Source: JABCPE02 sp963520375 (GTDB lineage Bacteria > Bacteroidota > Bacteroidia > Flavobacteriales > Weeksellaceae). From it: a stretch of 64,000 bases of DNA. The position numbers and the translations under genes are program-made. The DNA lies in assembly GCA_963520375.1 (NCBI GenBank), contig CAUQQF010000001.1, forward strand, positions 1 to 64,000, read 5' to 3'. The notes beneath the pieces are model-generated. The model was not told the DNA's origin and made no database searches. It saw nothing but the letters and a program-made list of their open reading frames with translations. Below are positions 9,901-17,091 of this stretch, piece by piece (position 1 is the stretch's first letter; the number at the start of each line of letters is the position of its first letter).

Positions 9901-10933
9901 CTTCTATCCTGTTAATTGCTATTTTAGAATTGATAAGAGGATATTGTAACAATGCTCCATCATAGTGGTTATTAAAATACTGCCCAATGAAAAAGTGCTG
10001 ATTATCCTCATAATCTACAGCATTGATTTTAAAGCTCTTAGAAGCGCCTCCATTTTGTGCAACTACGGTCTGCACCTCGCCCTGCTGTTGTGAAAATACA
10101 AGTGTCCCTGTAGTTTTTCCTAGCTGAAACTCTGTTTTTATCCCAAAAAGAGACTCTGAACCTCTAATCAAACTCGTGGAAAGCGGCATGTTGATATTCC
10201 CAACCTCCACTTTTTTGATGATTCTATCCTCGCCATCATCTCTGCTTCTGTCATTTAGCTTTTTAGATAGTTTATCTTGGGCATCTTTCCAAGAACTTCC
10301 CGTTCCTGTCCAGACAAGATTTACTTTATTTTCAAAAGCAAAACCACTCTGGGTATCATAGTTGGCTCTCAGCTGTAAGTTTTCCCCTACTTTCCCTACT
10401 ATTCCTACATTTATCCTCTGCTGAACATCTATCGTAAAGGATTTTCTGTTATTGGGAAGTATAAGCGGATTATCTATTTTTTGATGTAAAATACCAAGGT
10501 CAAAAGTAGCATACCCCTGTGGAATAAGCTCTATCTTGTTCCCTCCAAAAATAGTTTCAAAAATTCGGTTTCTAATCGTAATATTCGGCAAAAGCGATTT
10601 TTTCTTCGCTTCTTCCTCCTTGTCGCCTATCTGCGCATATGTCCCTTCGCCAGCCTTCTGACGAAAAAATTCACGGATATTTTTATTCTGTAAATATTGT
10701 GAATACTGCAAAGGCGTCATCGTAAGCGGCTCTCCTACCACCAGATTCCCAATCTTGGGATATAGATAATACATCCCTGTTTTAATGTCATAAAACGCCT
10801 CATAACGAGTGGGATTAGGAATTGTAAATTCCTTATTCTCTATGGTTTCTTTTTCTGTTTGAGCCCATACATTATCACTGAATAATGAAAGGAAAAATAA
10901 AGGAGCTGCCTTTAGTATAGTAGCTTTTTTCAC
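3914..10933 (-). CDS. sprA: Type IX secretion translocon / gliding protein SprA
   Basis: SprA is the giant outer-membrane barrel through which the type IX secretion system exports proteins to the surface of Bacteroidota. The 2339-aa length matches the family. Residues 1-24 look like a signal peptide ending at VWA. The body has many beta-strand repeats alternating with Asn/Gly/Ser/Tyr-rich loops, and no cytoplasmic domain is visible. The protein ends in an aromatic barrel-type strand followed by five Asn. It lies 10 nt after ruvA, a neighbourhood known for sprA in other flavobacteria. Together with gldD at 52,958 it indicates a functional type IX system; whether the cell glides cannot be told. 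Confidence 0.96.
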   Translation of the reverse strand: MKKATILKAAPLFFLSLFSDNVWAQTEKETIENKEFTIPNPTRYEAFYDIKTGMYYLYPKIGNLVVGEPLTMTPLQYSQYLQNKNIREFFRQKAGEGTYAQIGDKEEEAKKKSLLPNITIRNRIFETIFGGNKIELIPQGYATFDLGILHQKIDNPLILPNNRKSFTIDVQQRINVGIVGKVGENLQLRANYDTQSGFAFENKVNLVWTGTGSSWKDAQDKLSKKLNDRSRDDGEDRIIKKVEVGNINMPLSTSLIRGSESLFGIKTEFQLGKTTGTLVFSQQQGEVQTVVAQNGGASKSFKINAVDYEDNQHFFIGQYFNNHYDGALLQYPLINSKIAINRIEVWVLDQGSGDLQSQKTIVGVRDLGEGAPTVYPDNSVNSVYRDVSNLTGIRDVTTAYNAIKNQSLYDASTGTNQPYQEGENFIFNRRARKLSESEFRYHPQLGYISLNQRLNDNQLLAVSFSYTINGDDSKVYKVGEFSEDNSSVLITKLLKPNTVTKTTSPMWDLMMKNIYPLDGTQISSQDFFMNVYYRDPSNGKVSYLPGTGVQDINLLKLFNWDRLNSNGDLQQDGDGQFDFVPGLTIDENNGKLIFTKTQPFGKYIENVLGGHDPKFVFSDLYTQLKSVATQANLAQRYTLEGRFKGSGAQGIALGAVNIPKGSVKVTSNGVELVEGVDYTVDYLLGTVTIINEMIKQSGQAISVSLENQLAFNTQKKRFIGLNLERKISDNFLIGATMVNYRETPLTHKVQLGQEAVNNTMLGMNIAYNNEAPFLTRLTNKIPLISTDTKSNISFRAEAAYLIPGENSNMQNQSYIDDFEQATSRISLKEPSMWSLASKPEQNTSDPVFNTAGLSNNLTYGYGRGLISWYNIDPRFYGVGGSAPNGVSAQSLSNHASRRVHQGELYTIKDYVAGEESFLNTFDISYYPTERGPYNFNPSETTQDRWGGLMRSISVSNFVNSNIEYVEFWMMDPYADGGTLGTNPKLLLHLGNVSEDVLKDGVLQYENGLPTTSDPANVTTTNWGNQPKQAPVLYAFSSEGAERSTQDLGYDGLDNQSEAAKFGTSFVNPVTNAVDPASDDFVFPLSNKFQGAQAGSLVERYRYFRNPDGNSEANSLEVATQTPDAEDVNRDFNLDQNESYNQYTVKLDRASLVLGQNNIVDVKEVSTRFQDGRSGTNKWYLFRIPVSQFDTTAGERSTDVLNNVRFVRMVLTGFDETTTLRFGSLDLVRSDWRRYTKPLAVDATTNEGFGTVNTDNLEIGSVNLEENGQGTPPYVLPPGIDREVLSGTAGTQRQNEGSLYMKVTGLSNDARGVFKNTTLDLRRYEKLEMFVHAQDLKNLTSTALDDKTKFFIRFGSDATDNYYEYEASLKYTSSNSRTPYEIWPSENMVSLELTELTAIKGRRDKNGAPSDTRYTDGGYGNANKKIYVKGRPSIGNISTIVLGVRNQDASSVSKDILLWINEIRASGIKNQGGYAANANLTFNLGDFATVNASGSVSTVGFGSIVQKPSERSQTENSALHISTTVNLDKFLPEKIGMKIPFNYSYTQSIEDPKYNPLDNDVELKNSPIRDQLKKIVRTYSQQRSIGVVNMQKQRMNSEKKSKFYDVENLSLTAVYNDDFYRDVYTTRNYRQYFKGYLDYNFNFKPWVIRPFNKLISDTSKAAKYLNWIKEVNFNPIPTRLSFRAELDRTYSELQYRNIDALLTGTPGDDFQMIKGRTFYFGWQYNLGFNFTKSLKLDINSYTRTLNDHISVNGMNNRSIFRDLFRAGRPVLYNHKVQLNYKLPFEHFPYLDFINAEVGYGFQYNWSARSTVLSQQDLGNLAQNNNNTVVAASVDIPSLFSKFKYFQKLENTMQLRRAELEAMDKTNAETATRKNSENRVTTLKNKLTPLQAVLYGITSSLKQVDFNYNETNGTSLPGILSSPNFYGYGQGIGGPTYGFLLGSQADIRRVMIERGWVTGSDLMTESYVQMQTKAITGSIQIQPMNDLKIDLNFLKNYSSSLTHSGYNVLTNNRLSFANEIIAFSHTDILMGTSFKDGGQLYMNMVENARVLSRSMPGILGADGFVEGYGLGNSYILIPAFKAAVGGKNLSKENPTKSKFPLPNWQIIYSGLKNIPFLNRHFSKIDVLHGYKATYTVAGIQSSSDYYNYEVSKNTPLPSPDKDRNGNFLNPYVFSQVGYVEEFSPLIGADVTMRNNMQFRAMYNKNRAYVLGLQNYTLSEDSGSEYIVGFGYIFKDLKFKMKFRGKQRTIKSDLNLKFDFSLRDNKTRITNILAQDSQVTGGQRVLGINFSADYSFSQNFQVKFFYNQLVTKYKISTAYPLSTLRAGLSFNFTFGGSNNNNN

Positions 10934-10943
10934 GAAATCTGCC

Positions 10944-11528
10944 TTATATATTTTTTAAAACTTGTTTTACCAACTCTTCTACACTCGCTTCTGGATTTTG
11001 TTTCAAAATCTTGTCCGCTATTTTCTCACTGGTTTTTCTTGGAATACCTAACACCTCTAATGCTGATAACGCTTCTTCTTTTATTTTATTATCAAGAATC
11101 GCTGTGCTGCCCGCTCCTAAACCATCAAATTTCTGAACTTTATCTCTCAAATCTATGATGATTCTCTCTGCGGTCTTTGCGCCTATTCCTTTAACTTTTT
11201 GAAGAATTCCGCTGTTGCCAGACAAAATAGCTTGGGCAATATCCGAAAGCTCTAATGACGAAAGCAAAATCATCGCCGACACTGCCCCCACGCCATTTAC
11301 ACTAATGAGAAGATTAAACATCTCTCTCTCCTCTTTATCAAAAAAACCAAAAAGCAAATGGGCATCTTCACGGATAATCTGCTGAGTGTATATTGTAGAT
11401 TCTTTTCCTAAATGCAGTTTTTGTGATGTCTGCACACTAATCCCCACATAATAGCCCACACCGCCAACATCCATTACGGCATAAGTAGGAGTTAGTTCAC
11501 TGACAACACCTCTAAGATAAAAAATCAT
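10944..11528 (-). CDS. ruvA: Holliday junction helicase subunit RuvA
   Basis: RuvA binds four-way DNA junctions as a tetramer and loads the RuvB motor for branch migration. The 194-aa protein has the N-terminal OB fold (MIFYLRG...VGYYVGIS), two helix-hairpin-helix motifs (LISVNGVGAVSAMILL and KVKGIGAKTAERIIIDL) and the small C-terminal RuvB-binding domain (ALEVLGI to the end). A promoter box lies 24 nt upstream, and sprA follows after 10 nt, so ruvA and sprA are probably one transcript. Confidence 0.96.
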   Translation of the reverse strand: MIFYLRGVVSELTPTYAVMDVGGVGYYVGISVQTSQKLHLGKESTIYTQQIIREDAHLLFGFFDKEEREMFNLLISVNGVGAVSAMILLSSLELSDIAQAILSGNSGILQKVKGIGAKTAERIIIDLRDKVQKFDGLGAGSTAILDNKIKEEALSALEVLGIPRKTSEKIADKILKQNPEASVEELVKQVLKNI

Positions 11529-11551
11529 TTGTATTTTTTTTAAAATTCCTA

Positions 11552-11559
11552 CAAAGTTA
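11552..11559 (-). promoter_or_regulatory. -7 box TAACTTTG of ruvA-sprA
   Basis: Perfect minus-strand TAnnTTTG in the 41-nt gap between the upstream gene's stop and the ruvA start. It gives an estimated 18-nt leader. Confidence 0.6.
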
Positions 11560-11569
11560 CAAAATAAAT

Positions 11570-12583
11570 TTAATTTTCTTCCTGATAATAAACCTTATAG
11601 AATTTCCCTTTTTCATCCTCGCCCTGCTCTATTTTTCTACGGTCACCATGCACATAGATATGGAAATTTTTATCCAGTTTTATTACAGATTTATAGTTTC
11701 TAGCTTGCTTCTTTACGGCCGCTTCAGAAATAGGAAATTCCTCTGCGATATCCACCTGAAATTCCTGCTCATATTCGGTTTTATAATTAGAAAAACTCTC
11801 TATTACATTCTTATCCTGCAAAACCTCACTAGTAAATTCATCAAAATCAAATCGCTCTTTTTCTTTGAAAAAATTGATTGTTTTGTTCAAGAAATCGGCT
11901 TGGTCAGCCTTCGAAACCTCGAATTCCTGCGGAAGCTGATTCGTTATATAGTTTTTATAAAGGCTCAGCGTGCTCTCCGTGCTGAAATACTCATCATTTC
12001 TCTGGCGGATGTGCAGGAACTTATCAAACCAATATTCAGAATCTCCATTTTTATTATTATCAAAAGCCTTCACCACAAAGCCCTCTTCCTTCTGAATGTT
12101 GTAAATCATACAACCTTTGTCTATTTTACTAAGATTAAACCCAAAATCCTTATTCACTTGGAAATTTTCATCTTCTGCCAGCACTTTCAAAAAAGTATCT
12201 TTTTTCTCCATTTTAAAAATCCCCAAAGAGTCCATTTTATCGCCGTTTTCCGAATCATCTTCAAAATAAACCACACAGCACTCCCCAGACAAAACTCTCG
12301 GATTATCAGTGATTTCGTAGAGATACTTAGCTATTTTTCGGGAATGTTCATGAAACCAGTCTTTATCCTCAAAAATCTCCAAAACATAGGTGTAAAGCTC
12401 ATTGTTTTCTATATTAGATTCATGATAAAACTGAAATTTTTCTTCTGATTTAAAGGATTTTATGAAAAAATCTGATAAAAATTCTCTCATATCCTCCTCC
12501 AAAATCAGTTCGCCCTCCGAAAGAAAAAGCCCCTCTTGATTGATTTTATTCCCTACTCTATGGATAGATATTTTTGTAAACAT
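11570..12583 (-). CDS. Nucleoid-associated protein (NdpA/YejK family)
   Basis: This 337-aa cytoplasmic protein resembles the 37-kDa nucleoid-associated protein family. The N-terminus (IHRVGNK followed by a short Leu/Glu-rich helix) and the C-terminus (HIYVHGDRRKIEQGED, then a beta hairpin) are characteristic. Members bind the nucleoid; their biochemical role is poorly defined. It is acidic overall and carries no enzymatic motif. It is divergent from lipB: a minus-strand -7 box is 20 nt upstream, and its stop lies about 10 nt from the ruvA promoter. Confidence 0.85.
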   Translation of the reverse strand: MFTKISIHRVGNKINQEGLFLSEGELILEEDMREFLSDFFIKSFKSEEKFQFYHESNIENNELYTYVLEIFEDKDWFHEHSRKIAKYLYEITDNPRVLSGECCVVYFEDDSENGDKMDSLGIFKMEKKDTFLKVLAEDENFQVNKDFGFNLSKIDKGCMIYNIQKEEGFVVKAFDNNKNGDSEYWFDKFLHIRQRNDEYFSTESTLSLYKNYITNQLPQEFEVSKADQADFLNKTINFFKEKERFDFDEFTSEVLQDKNVIESFSNYKTEYEQEFQVDIAEEFPISEAAVKKQARNYKSVIKLDKNFHIYVHGDRRKIEQGEDEKGKFYKVYYQEEN

Positions 12584-12602
12584 TTTTTTATTTTATTTTC
12601 TA

Positions 12603-12610
12603 CAAAAATA
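12603..12610 (-). promoter_or_regulatory. -7 box TATTTTTG of the nucleoid-associated protein gene
   Basis: Perfect minus-strand TAnnTTTG 19 nt before the start codon, in the divergent gap shared with lipB. Confidence 0.55.
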
Positions 12611-12668
12611 TGATTTTTAATTTATCATCCGTGCTAAATTTAAAGTTTCTCATTTGCCTTATTTTTTA

Positions 12669-12676
12669 TATTTTTG
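12669..12676 (+). promoter_or_regulatory. -7 box TATTTTTG of lipB
   Basis: Perfect TAnnTTTG ending 4 nt before the lipB ATG, so the transcript probably has no leader or a leader of one or two bases. Confidence 0.5.
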
Positions 12677-12680
12677 AAGC

Positions 12681-13382
12681 ATGAATAAACAGGTAAAATT
12701 TGAAGATTTAGGGCTGATAGACTACCAAAAAGCGTGGGATTATCAGGGAGAACTAATGCAAAAAATCATTGATATCAAACTAAAAAACCGAGAACTCCCC
12801 ACTGAAAACCAAATCATTACACCCAATTTCTTTTTATTTGTAGAGCATCCTCACATCTACACTTTGGGCAAAAGCGGCGATGAAAGCAATATGCTCATCA
12901 ACACAGAAAAACTAAAACAGATAAACGCCGATTTTGTGAAAACCAATCGTGGCGGAGATATTACTTACCACGGATTTGGGCAGATAGTAGGCTATCCTAT
13001 TTTGGATTTAGAAAATTTCGTAACGGATATTCACCTGTATATGAGAAACTTAGAGGAAGTAATTATAAGAACTATGGCTGACTATGGGCTCCATGGCGAC
13101 CGCTCAAAAGGCGAAACTGGCGTTTGGCTGGATGTAGGAAAGCCCTATGCTAGGAAAATCTGCGCCATGGGTGTAAAGGCTTCCCGATGGGTAACCATGC
13201 ATGGCTTCGCTTTTAATGTCAATACCGACATGAAATATTTTGACTACATTATCCCCTGTGGAATAAAGGGCAAACAAGTCGCTTCCCTAGAGCAAGAACT
13301 AGGACAAAAAGTCAATATAGATGAAGTGAAAGATAAAATAAAAAAACATTTCTGCGAAGTATTTGATTGTCAATTTATCTAA
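12681..13382 (+). CDS. lipB: Octanoyltransferase LipB
   Basis: LipB moves octanoate from acyl carrier protein onto lipoyl domains, the first step of lipoate synthesis. The 233-aa sequence has the TNRGGDITYHG motif at residues 88-97, the catalytic Lys159 in ARKICAMGV and the catalytic Cys193 in IIPCGIKGK. No lipA is seen next to it. ATG 12,681 is preceded directly by a TATTTTTG box. Downstream is a hairpin shared with the converging barrel gene. Confidence 0.96.
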   Translation: MNKQVKFEDLGLIDYQKAWDYQGELMQKIIDIKLKNRELPTENQIITPNFFLFVEHPHIYTLGKSGDESNMLINTEKLKQINADFVKTNRGGDITYHGFGQIVGYPILDLENFVTDIHLYMRNLEEVIIRTMADYGLHGDRSKGETGVWLDVGKPYARKICAMGVKASRWVTMHGFAFNVNTDMKYFDYIIPCGIKGKQVASLEQELGQKVNIDEVKDKIKKHFCEVFDCQFI

Positions 13383-13390
13383 AAAATAAC

Positions 13391-13418
13391 AAAAAAAGAC
13401 CGAAAAATATTTCGGTCT
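13391..13418. terminator. Terminator between lipB and the barrel gene
   Basis: Nine-bp stem (13,397-13,405 with 13,410-13,418) and 4-nt loop. A run of seven T follows on the minus strand; the plus side is less T-rich. Best for the minus-strand gene, possibly bidirectional. Confidence 0.75.
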
Positions 13419-13442
13419 CTCTTGTTTAACTATGAAATTGTT

Positions 13443-13970
13443 TTAAAAATTATATGCGTATCCTAAATTGATAGAGCCAGCATTTGCATTATTTCTAGTA
13501 AATCCTTTGTAAGAGAAATATAAGTCATGTCTCTTATCAAAAGAATACCCTAACTTAGGCTGGTAATAGAAAGAACCATTTTCATTTTTTAAATCTTTTT
13601 CAGTAAAAAATGCATAACCTAAATCTGCTCCTAAGAAAACATTAGAATCACCTAAAATAAATTCTGCTGTAGCAGCCACTGGAATTACTCCAACATCAGG
13701 CACCTTAACATCTCTTTTACCAAGTATCCCAAGGTCATATGTTGTCTTTTTACCAAAATAGTGAGAATATCCTGTAGCAACCCCTAATCTGAAGTTCTCC
13801 GCCAATGGATAAAGGTATGCTAAATCTACACCTGCTGTAAAAGTAGTAAATTTACCAAAATCTCCAACTGGTATACCTGCATTTACACCTAATCTAATTC
13901 CAGATTCAGTTTTTTGAGCATTCATTAATCCAAAAAGTGCTAAAGCACCTGTTAAAAACAACTTTTTCAT
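13443..13970 (-). CDS. Outer-membrane beta-barrel protein
   Basis: A 175-aa exported protein. Residues 1-18 form a signal peptide (cleavage after MNA). The rest alternates short amphipathic strands (GIRLGVNAGIPVG, FRLGVATGYSHYFG, FLGADLGYAFF) and ends SINLGYAYNF, a classic C-terminal aromatic barrel strand. This is the small 8-stranded porin-like type common in Bacteroidota. The ligand or role is not visible. Monocistronic: a terminator lies on its 3' side, and the next upstream gene is transcribed away from a different unit. Confidence 0.82.
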   Translation of the reverse strand: MKKLFLTGALALFGLMNAQKTESGIRLGVNAGIPVGDFGKFTTFTAGVDLAYLYPLAENFRLGVATGYSHYFGKKTTYDLGILGKRDVKVPDVGVIPVAATAEFILGDSNVFLGADLGYAFFTEKDLKNENGSFYYQPKLGYSFDKRHDLYFSYKGFTRNNANAGSINLGYAYNF

Positions 13971-14082
13971 TTTTACAATATTTAATTAGTTATTGATGTT
14001 TTATTCTATACAAAACAAATGCCAAACTCCTTTTTTAAAGGAAAAAGCCCTTAAATAAAGGAAAAAAGACACTTTTAAACTC

Positions 14083-14748
14083 TTATCCGTTTATTATTTT
14101 TTTCATTTCAGCGATGGTTTCTGCTGGTTTTCCATTAAAAATCCCAGACCCAGAAACTATAATATCCGCTCCAGCCTCGGCAACTTCCTGAATATTATTA
14201 AGTTTTATTCCGCCATCTACTTCTATCTCTATATGATTATAGCCTTTTTCCATAATCATTCGTTTTAGTCTTTTTATTTTACTTAATGCATTAGGGATAA
14301 AAGACTGCCCACCAAACCCTGGGTTTACAGACATTATCAACACCAAATCAATTTCTTCCAATACTTCTTCTATAACGCTTAAACTCGTGTGAGGATTTAG
14401 AGCCACACCACTTTTACAACCTAAGCTTCTGATATGCTGTAATGTTCGGTGAAGATGCGTACAGACCTCAGCATGAACGGTGAGATAATCCGCTCCCGCC
14501 TTTACAAAATCATCCACATATCGCTCTGGTTTTTCTATCATAAGATGAACATCACAGGGAATAGAAGAATTTTTCTTAATCACTTCCACTACGGGAATTC
14601 CTATGGTAATATTTGGGACAAAATGTCCATCCATCACATCTATATGCAGAAGGTCTGCACCAGCACTTTCCAGCATATGGATATCTCTGCTCAGATTACA
14701 AAAATCTGCAGACAGCAGAGATGGCGATATTTTTTTCTCTTTTTTCAT
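14083..14748 (-). CDS. rpe: Ribulose-phosphate 3-epimerase
   Basis: Rpe interconverts ribulose 5-phosphate and xylulose 5-phosphate in the pentose phosphate pathway. The 221-aa protein has the family's start (ISPSLLSADF), the metal-binding HIDVMDGHFVPNITIG segment, VHLMIEKPERYV, SVNPGFGGQSF (phosphate loop) and EVDGGI....VAEAGADIIVSGSGIF. It follows glpX by 11 nt and is probably cotranscribed with it, close to transketolase, its metabolic neighbour. Confidence 0.97.
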   Translation of the reverse strand: MKKEKKISPSLLSADFCNLSRDIHMLESAGADLLHIDVMDGHFVPNITIGIPVVEVIKKNSSIPCDVHLMIEKPERYVDDFVKAGADYLTVHAEVCTHLHRTLQHIRSLGCKSGVALNPHTSLSVIEEVLEEIDLVLIMSVNPGFGGQSFIPNALSKIKRLKRMIMEKGYNHIEIEVDGGIKLNNIQEVAEAGADIIVSGSGIFNGKPAETIAEMKKIING

Positions 14749-14759
14749 GGTTTATTTTT

Positions 14760-15719
14760 TTAGTGATTTATTCCTTTATGAATTCCTTCTATGAATCTTA
14801 TAGAGCCAGATTTAGCGCTGATAACTACACTTTTAGTAGTAATAGTTCCGTTTTCATGGAATTTAACTCCGTCCAGATAACCTCCAGTTGTGATTCCTGT
14901 TGCGGAAAAGACAGCATTTTCAGACTTTATCAATGTTTCTAAATGTATGACTTCACTGATGTCAATATTTTCCTTTTTCAAATTGGCTATTTCAGATTCC
15001 AGCTGTGGTGCTCTCATTCCCTGCATTCCGCCGTTAAGGGCTTTCACTGCACACGCCGCCAAAACTCCCTCTGGCGTTCCGCCTATTCCCATCAATACAT
15101 CCACACCTGTGTCTGGCATTGCCGCTAAAAGCGCCCCTAAAACATCTCCATCTGTATGCAGTGTAATCCTTGCACCTGCTTTTCTAATCTCCTCTATCAT
15201 AGCCTTGTGCCGAGGTTTATCCAAGATATAAACCATCAGATCATTTACTTTTTTGCCTTCTGCTTCGGCTATTCTATTAAGGTTTTCTGTAACAGACAGG
15301 GTAATATCTATAGCATCTTTAGCCTTCTCTCCTACCACCAGTTTATTCATATAAAAGGAACTCCCTGGATTCCACATACTTCCTTGGTCAGAAGCGGCTA
15401 TTGTAGCAATGGCATTAGGTCTTCCAAGGGCAAGAAGATTAGTCCCCTCCACTGGATCTACAGCGATATCCACACGAGGGCCATTTCCATTTCCCACCGT
15501 TTCGCCGTTGTAGAGCATGGGCGCATCATCTTTTTCTCCCTCGCCAATGATGATAGTTCCATGAACATCAATATACCGAAGAGATTCACGCATCCCATCC
15601 ACTGCCGCTTTGTCTCCTCCATTCTTGTCTCCTGTTCCTATAAAAGCTGCCGCAGAAAGAGCCGCAGACTCGGTAACTCTCACGAGTTCCATCGCGATGT
15701 TATAATCTAATTTTGACAT
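14760..15719 (-). CDS. glpX: Class II fructose-1,6-bisphosphatase
   Basis: GlpX-type phosphatase that removes the C1 phosphate of fructose 1,6-bisphosphate for gluconeogenesis; some members also accept sedoheptulose bisphosphate. The 319-aa sequence shows the metal site GEGEKDDAPMLYNGE, the VDPVEGTNLLALG motif and MGIGGTPEGVLAACAVKALNGGMQ. It starts a two-gene unit with rpe. A near-consensus -7 box with one extra spacer base (TATTTTTTG, 15,746-15,754) overlaps the end of the preceding terminator; I regard this as only possible. Confidence 0.95.
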   Translation of the reverse strand: MSKLDYNIAMELVRVTESAALSAAAFIGTGDKNGGDKAAVDGMRESLRYIDVHGTIIIGEGEKDDAPMLYNGETVGNGNGPRVDIAVDPVEGTNLLALGRPNAIATIAASDQGSMWNPGSSFYMNKLVVGEKAKDAIDITLSVTENLNRIAEAEGKKVNDLMVYILDKPRHKAMIEEIRKAGARITLHTDGDVLGALLAAMPDTGVDVLMGIGGTPEGVLAACAVKALNGGMQGMRAPQLESEIANLKKENIDISEVIHLETLIKSENAVFSATGITTGGYLDGVKFHENGTITTKSVVISAKSGSIRFIEGIHKGINH

Positions 15720-15747
15720 TGTTATTAGTTTTGGTGTTAAAAATACA

Positions 15748-15783
15748 AAAAATATCTGGCTGCAAAAAAGTTTACAGCCAGAT
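15748..15783 (-). terminator. Terminator after the SMR exporter gene
   Basis: Nine-bp stem (15,754-15,762 with 15,775-15,783), 12-nt loop, T-rich minus-strand tail. It separates the tkt-fba-SMR unit from glpX-rpe. Confidence 0.75.
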
Positions 15784-15794
15784 TTATTATTTTC

Positions 15795-16115
15795 TTAGGA
15801 TGAAGCTAATTTTAGCACGATAACTCCGCCTATGATGAGCAATATGCCTAGTGTTCGCATGAATGTAAGAGCATCATTATAAAACACTACTCCCACTACG
15901 AACGCTCCTACTGCTCCTATGCCAGTCCAAACACCATAGGCTGTACCCATAGGAATTGTTTTCTGTGCCACCCAAAGTAGAGCACTACTCACTCCCATAC
16001 ATACTACCGCTATGGTCATTCCCTGCCAGCGGAAGTTTTCATTTCCAGCCAGTTTTAGACCGATAGGCCAGCCGATTTCGAAAAGTCCTGCTAAAATCAA
16101 ATACATCCAAGCCAT
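15795..16115 (-). CDS. SMR-family exporter, guanidinium (Gdx/SugE) type
   Basis: A 106-aa inner-membrane protein with four transmembrane helices. Glu13, the proton- and substrate-binding residue of small multidrug resistance transporters, is present in AGLFEIGWPIGLK. The central GTAYGVWTGIGAVGAF motif matches the SugE/Gdx branch, whose studied members export guanidinium, rather than EmrE-type drug pumps. Gdx proteins work as dual-topology dimers, so one gene is enough. Its ATG overlaps the fba stop (TAATG), implying translational coupling to an aldolase gene. I saw no guanidine riboswitch nearby. Confidence 0.85.
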   Translation of the reverse strand: MAWMYLILAGLFEIGWPIGLKLAGNENFRWQGMTIAVVCMGVSSALLWVAQKTIPMGTAYGVWTGIGAVGAFVVGVVFYNDALTFMRTLGILLIIGGVIVLKLASS

Positions 16116-17065
16116 TATTTCAAGCTTTGTCTAACATATTCTAACTGATTAGCAGACAATAGTTTATTAGATTTATCTACGATAAAATCAGCATATTCTT
16201 TCACGAAAACTTTCCCTGGAGCTCTGAAATCAAACTGTTCTGGTTTTTCTTTGAAAAATTCTCTGTGAACTCTTGTCCAAACCAATCTACCATCAGTATC
16301 GATATTTACTTTCGTAACACCTAATTTCACAGCTCTTGCAAATTCATCAGCATTCACACCTTGTGCAGAAGGGTCCATAGCACCACCAGCTGCATTGATT
16401 CTTTCTACTTCCGCTCTTGGAACAGAACTAGAACCGTGCATTACCAAAGGAAAACCTGGAAGCTGTCTTTGGATTTCTTCAATTCTGTCAAAGTGAAGCC
16501 CTTGCTTTCCTGAAAACTTATAAGCTCCGTGGCTGGTTCCGATAGCAACAGCTAAAGAGTCACAACCTGTAAGCTCTACGAATTTCTTAGCTTCTAGTGG
16601 GTCTGTAAGCATCGCGTGTTTTTCATCAACTTGGATATCTTCTTCCACACCTCCTAGCATTCCTAATTCAGACTCTACGCTGATTCCTTTAGCGTGAGCT
16701 CTTTCCACTACTCTTTTCGTGATTTCTACATTTTTCTCAAAAGACTCGTGAGATGCATCAATCATCACTGAGCTGTAAAATCCTGAATCTATACAATTGT
16801 AGCATGTTTGCTCATCTCCGTGGTCTAGATGCACCGCGAAAATAAGGTCTGGATAGATTTCTTCAGCAGCACGGATGATGCCTTCTATCATTTTAGGATT
16901 AGCGTAGTTTCTCGCCCCTTTTGATAATTGAACGATGAACGGCGCCTGTGCTTTAGCATGTCCTTCGAAAAGCCCTAAAGCCTGCTCCATGTTGTTAATA
17001 TTATACGCTCCTACTGCAAATTTCCCGTATGCAGCCTTGAATAATTGATCGGTAGTAACTATCAT
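16115..17065 (-). CDS. fba: Class II fructose-bisphosphate aldolase
   Basis: Zinc-dependent aldolase of glycolysis/gluconeogenesis. The 316-aa sequence has the AVHLDHGDE motif (His79, Asp81, His82) with catalytic Asp and zinc-ligand residues, ESELGMLGGVEED, VAIGTSHGAYK, and the phosphate-binding VMHGSSSVP and VTKVNIDTDGR segments. It follows tkt by 26 nt and overlaps the SMR exporter gene by one base, so the three form one operon. Use in a sedoheptulose bisphosphate route is possible but not shown. Confidence 0.95.
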   Translation of the reverse strand: MIVTTDQLFKAAYGKFAVGAYNINNMEQALGLFEGHAKAQAPFIVQLSKGARNYANPKMIEGIIRAAEEIYPDLIFAVHLDHGDEQTCYNCIDSGFYSSVMIDASHESFEKNVEITKRVVERAHAKGISVESELGMLGGVEEDIQVDEKHAMLTDPLEAKKFVELTGCDSLAVAIGTSHGAYKFSGKQGLHFDRIEEIQRQLPGFPLVMHGSSSVPRAEVERINAAGGAMDPSAQGVNADEFARAVKLGVTKVNIDTDGRLVWTRVHREFFKEKPEQFDFRAPGKVFVKEYADFIVDKSNKLLSANQLEYVRQSLK

Positions 17066-17091
17066 TTCTTTTATTTTTATTGGTTATTTTT

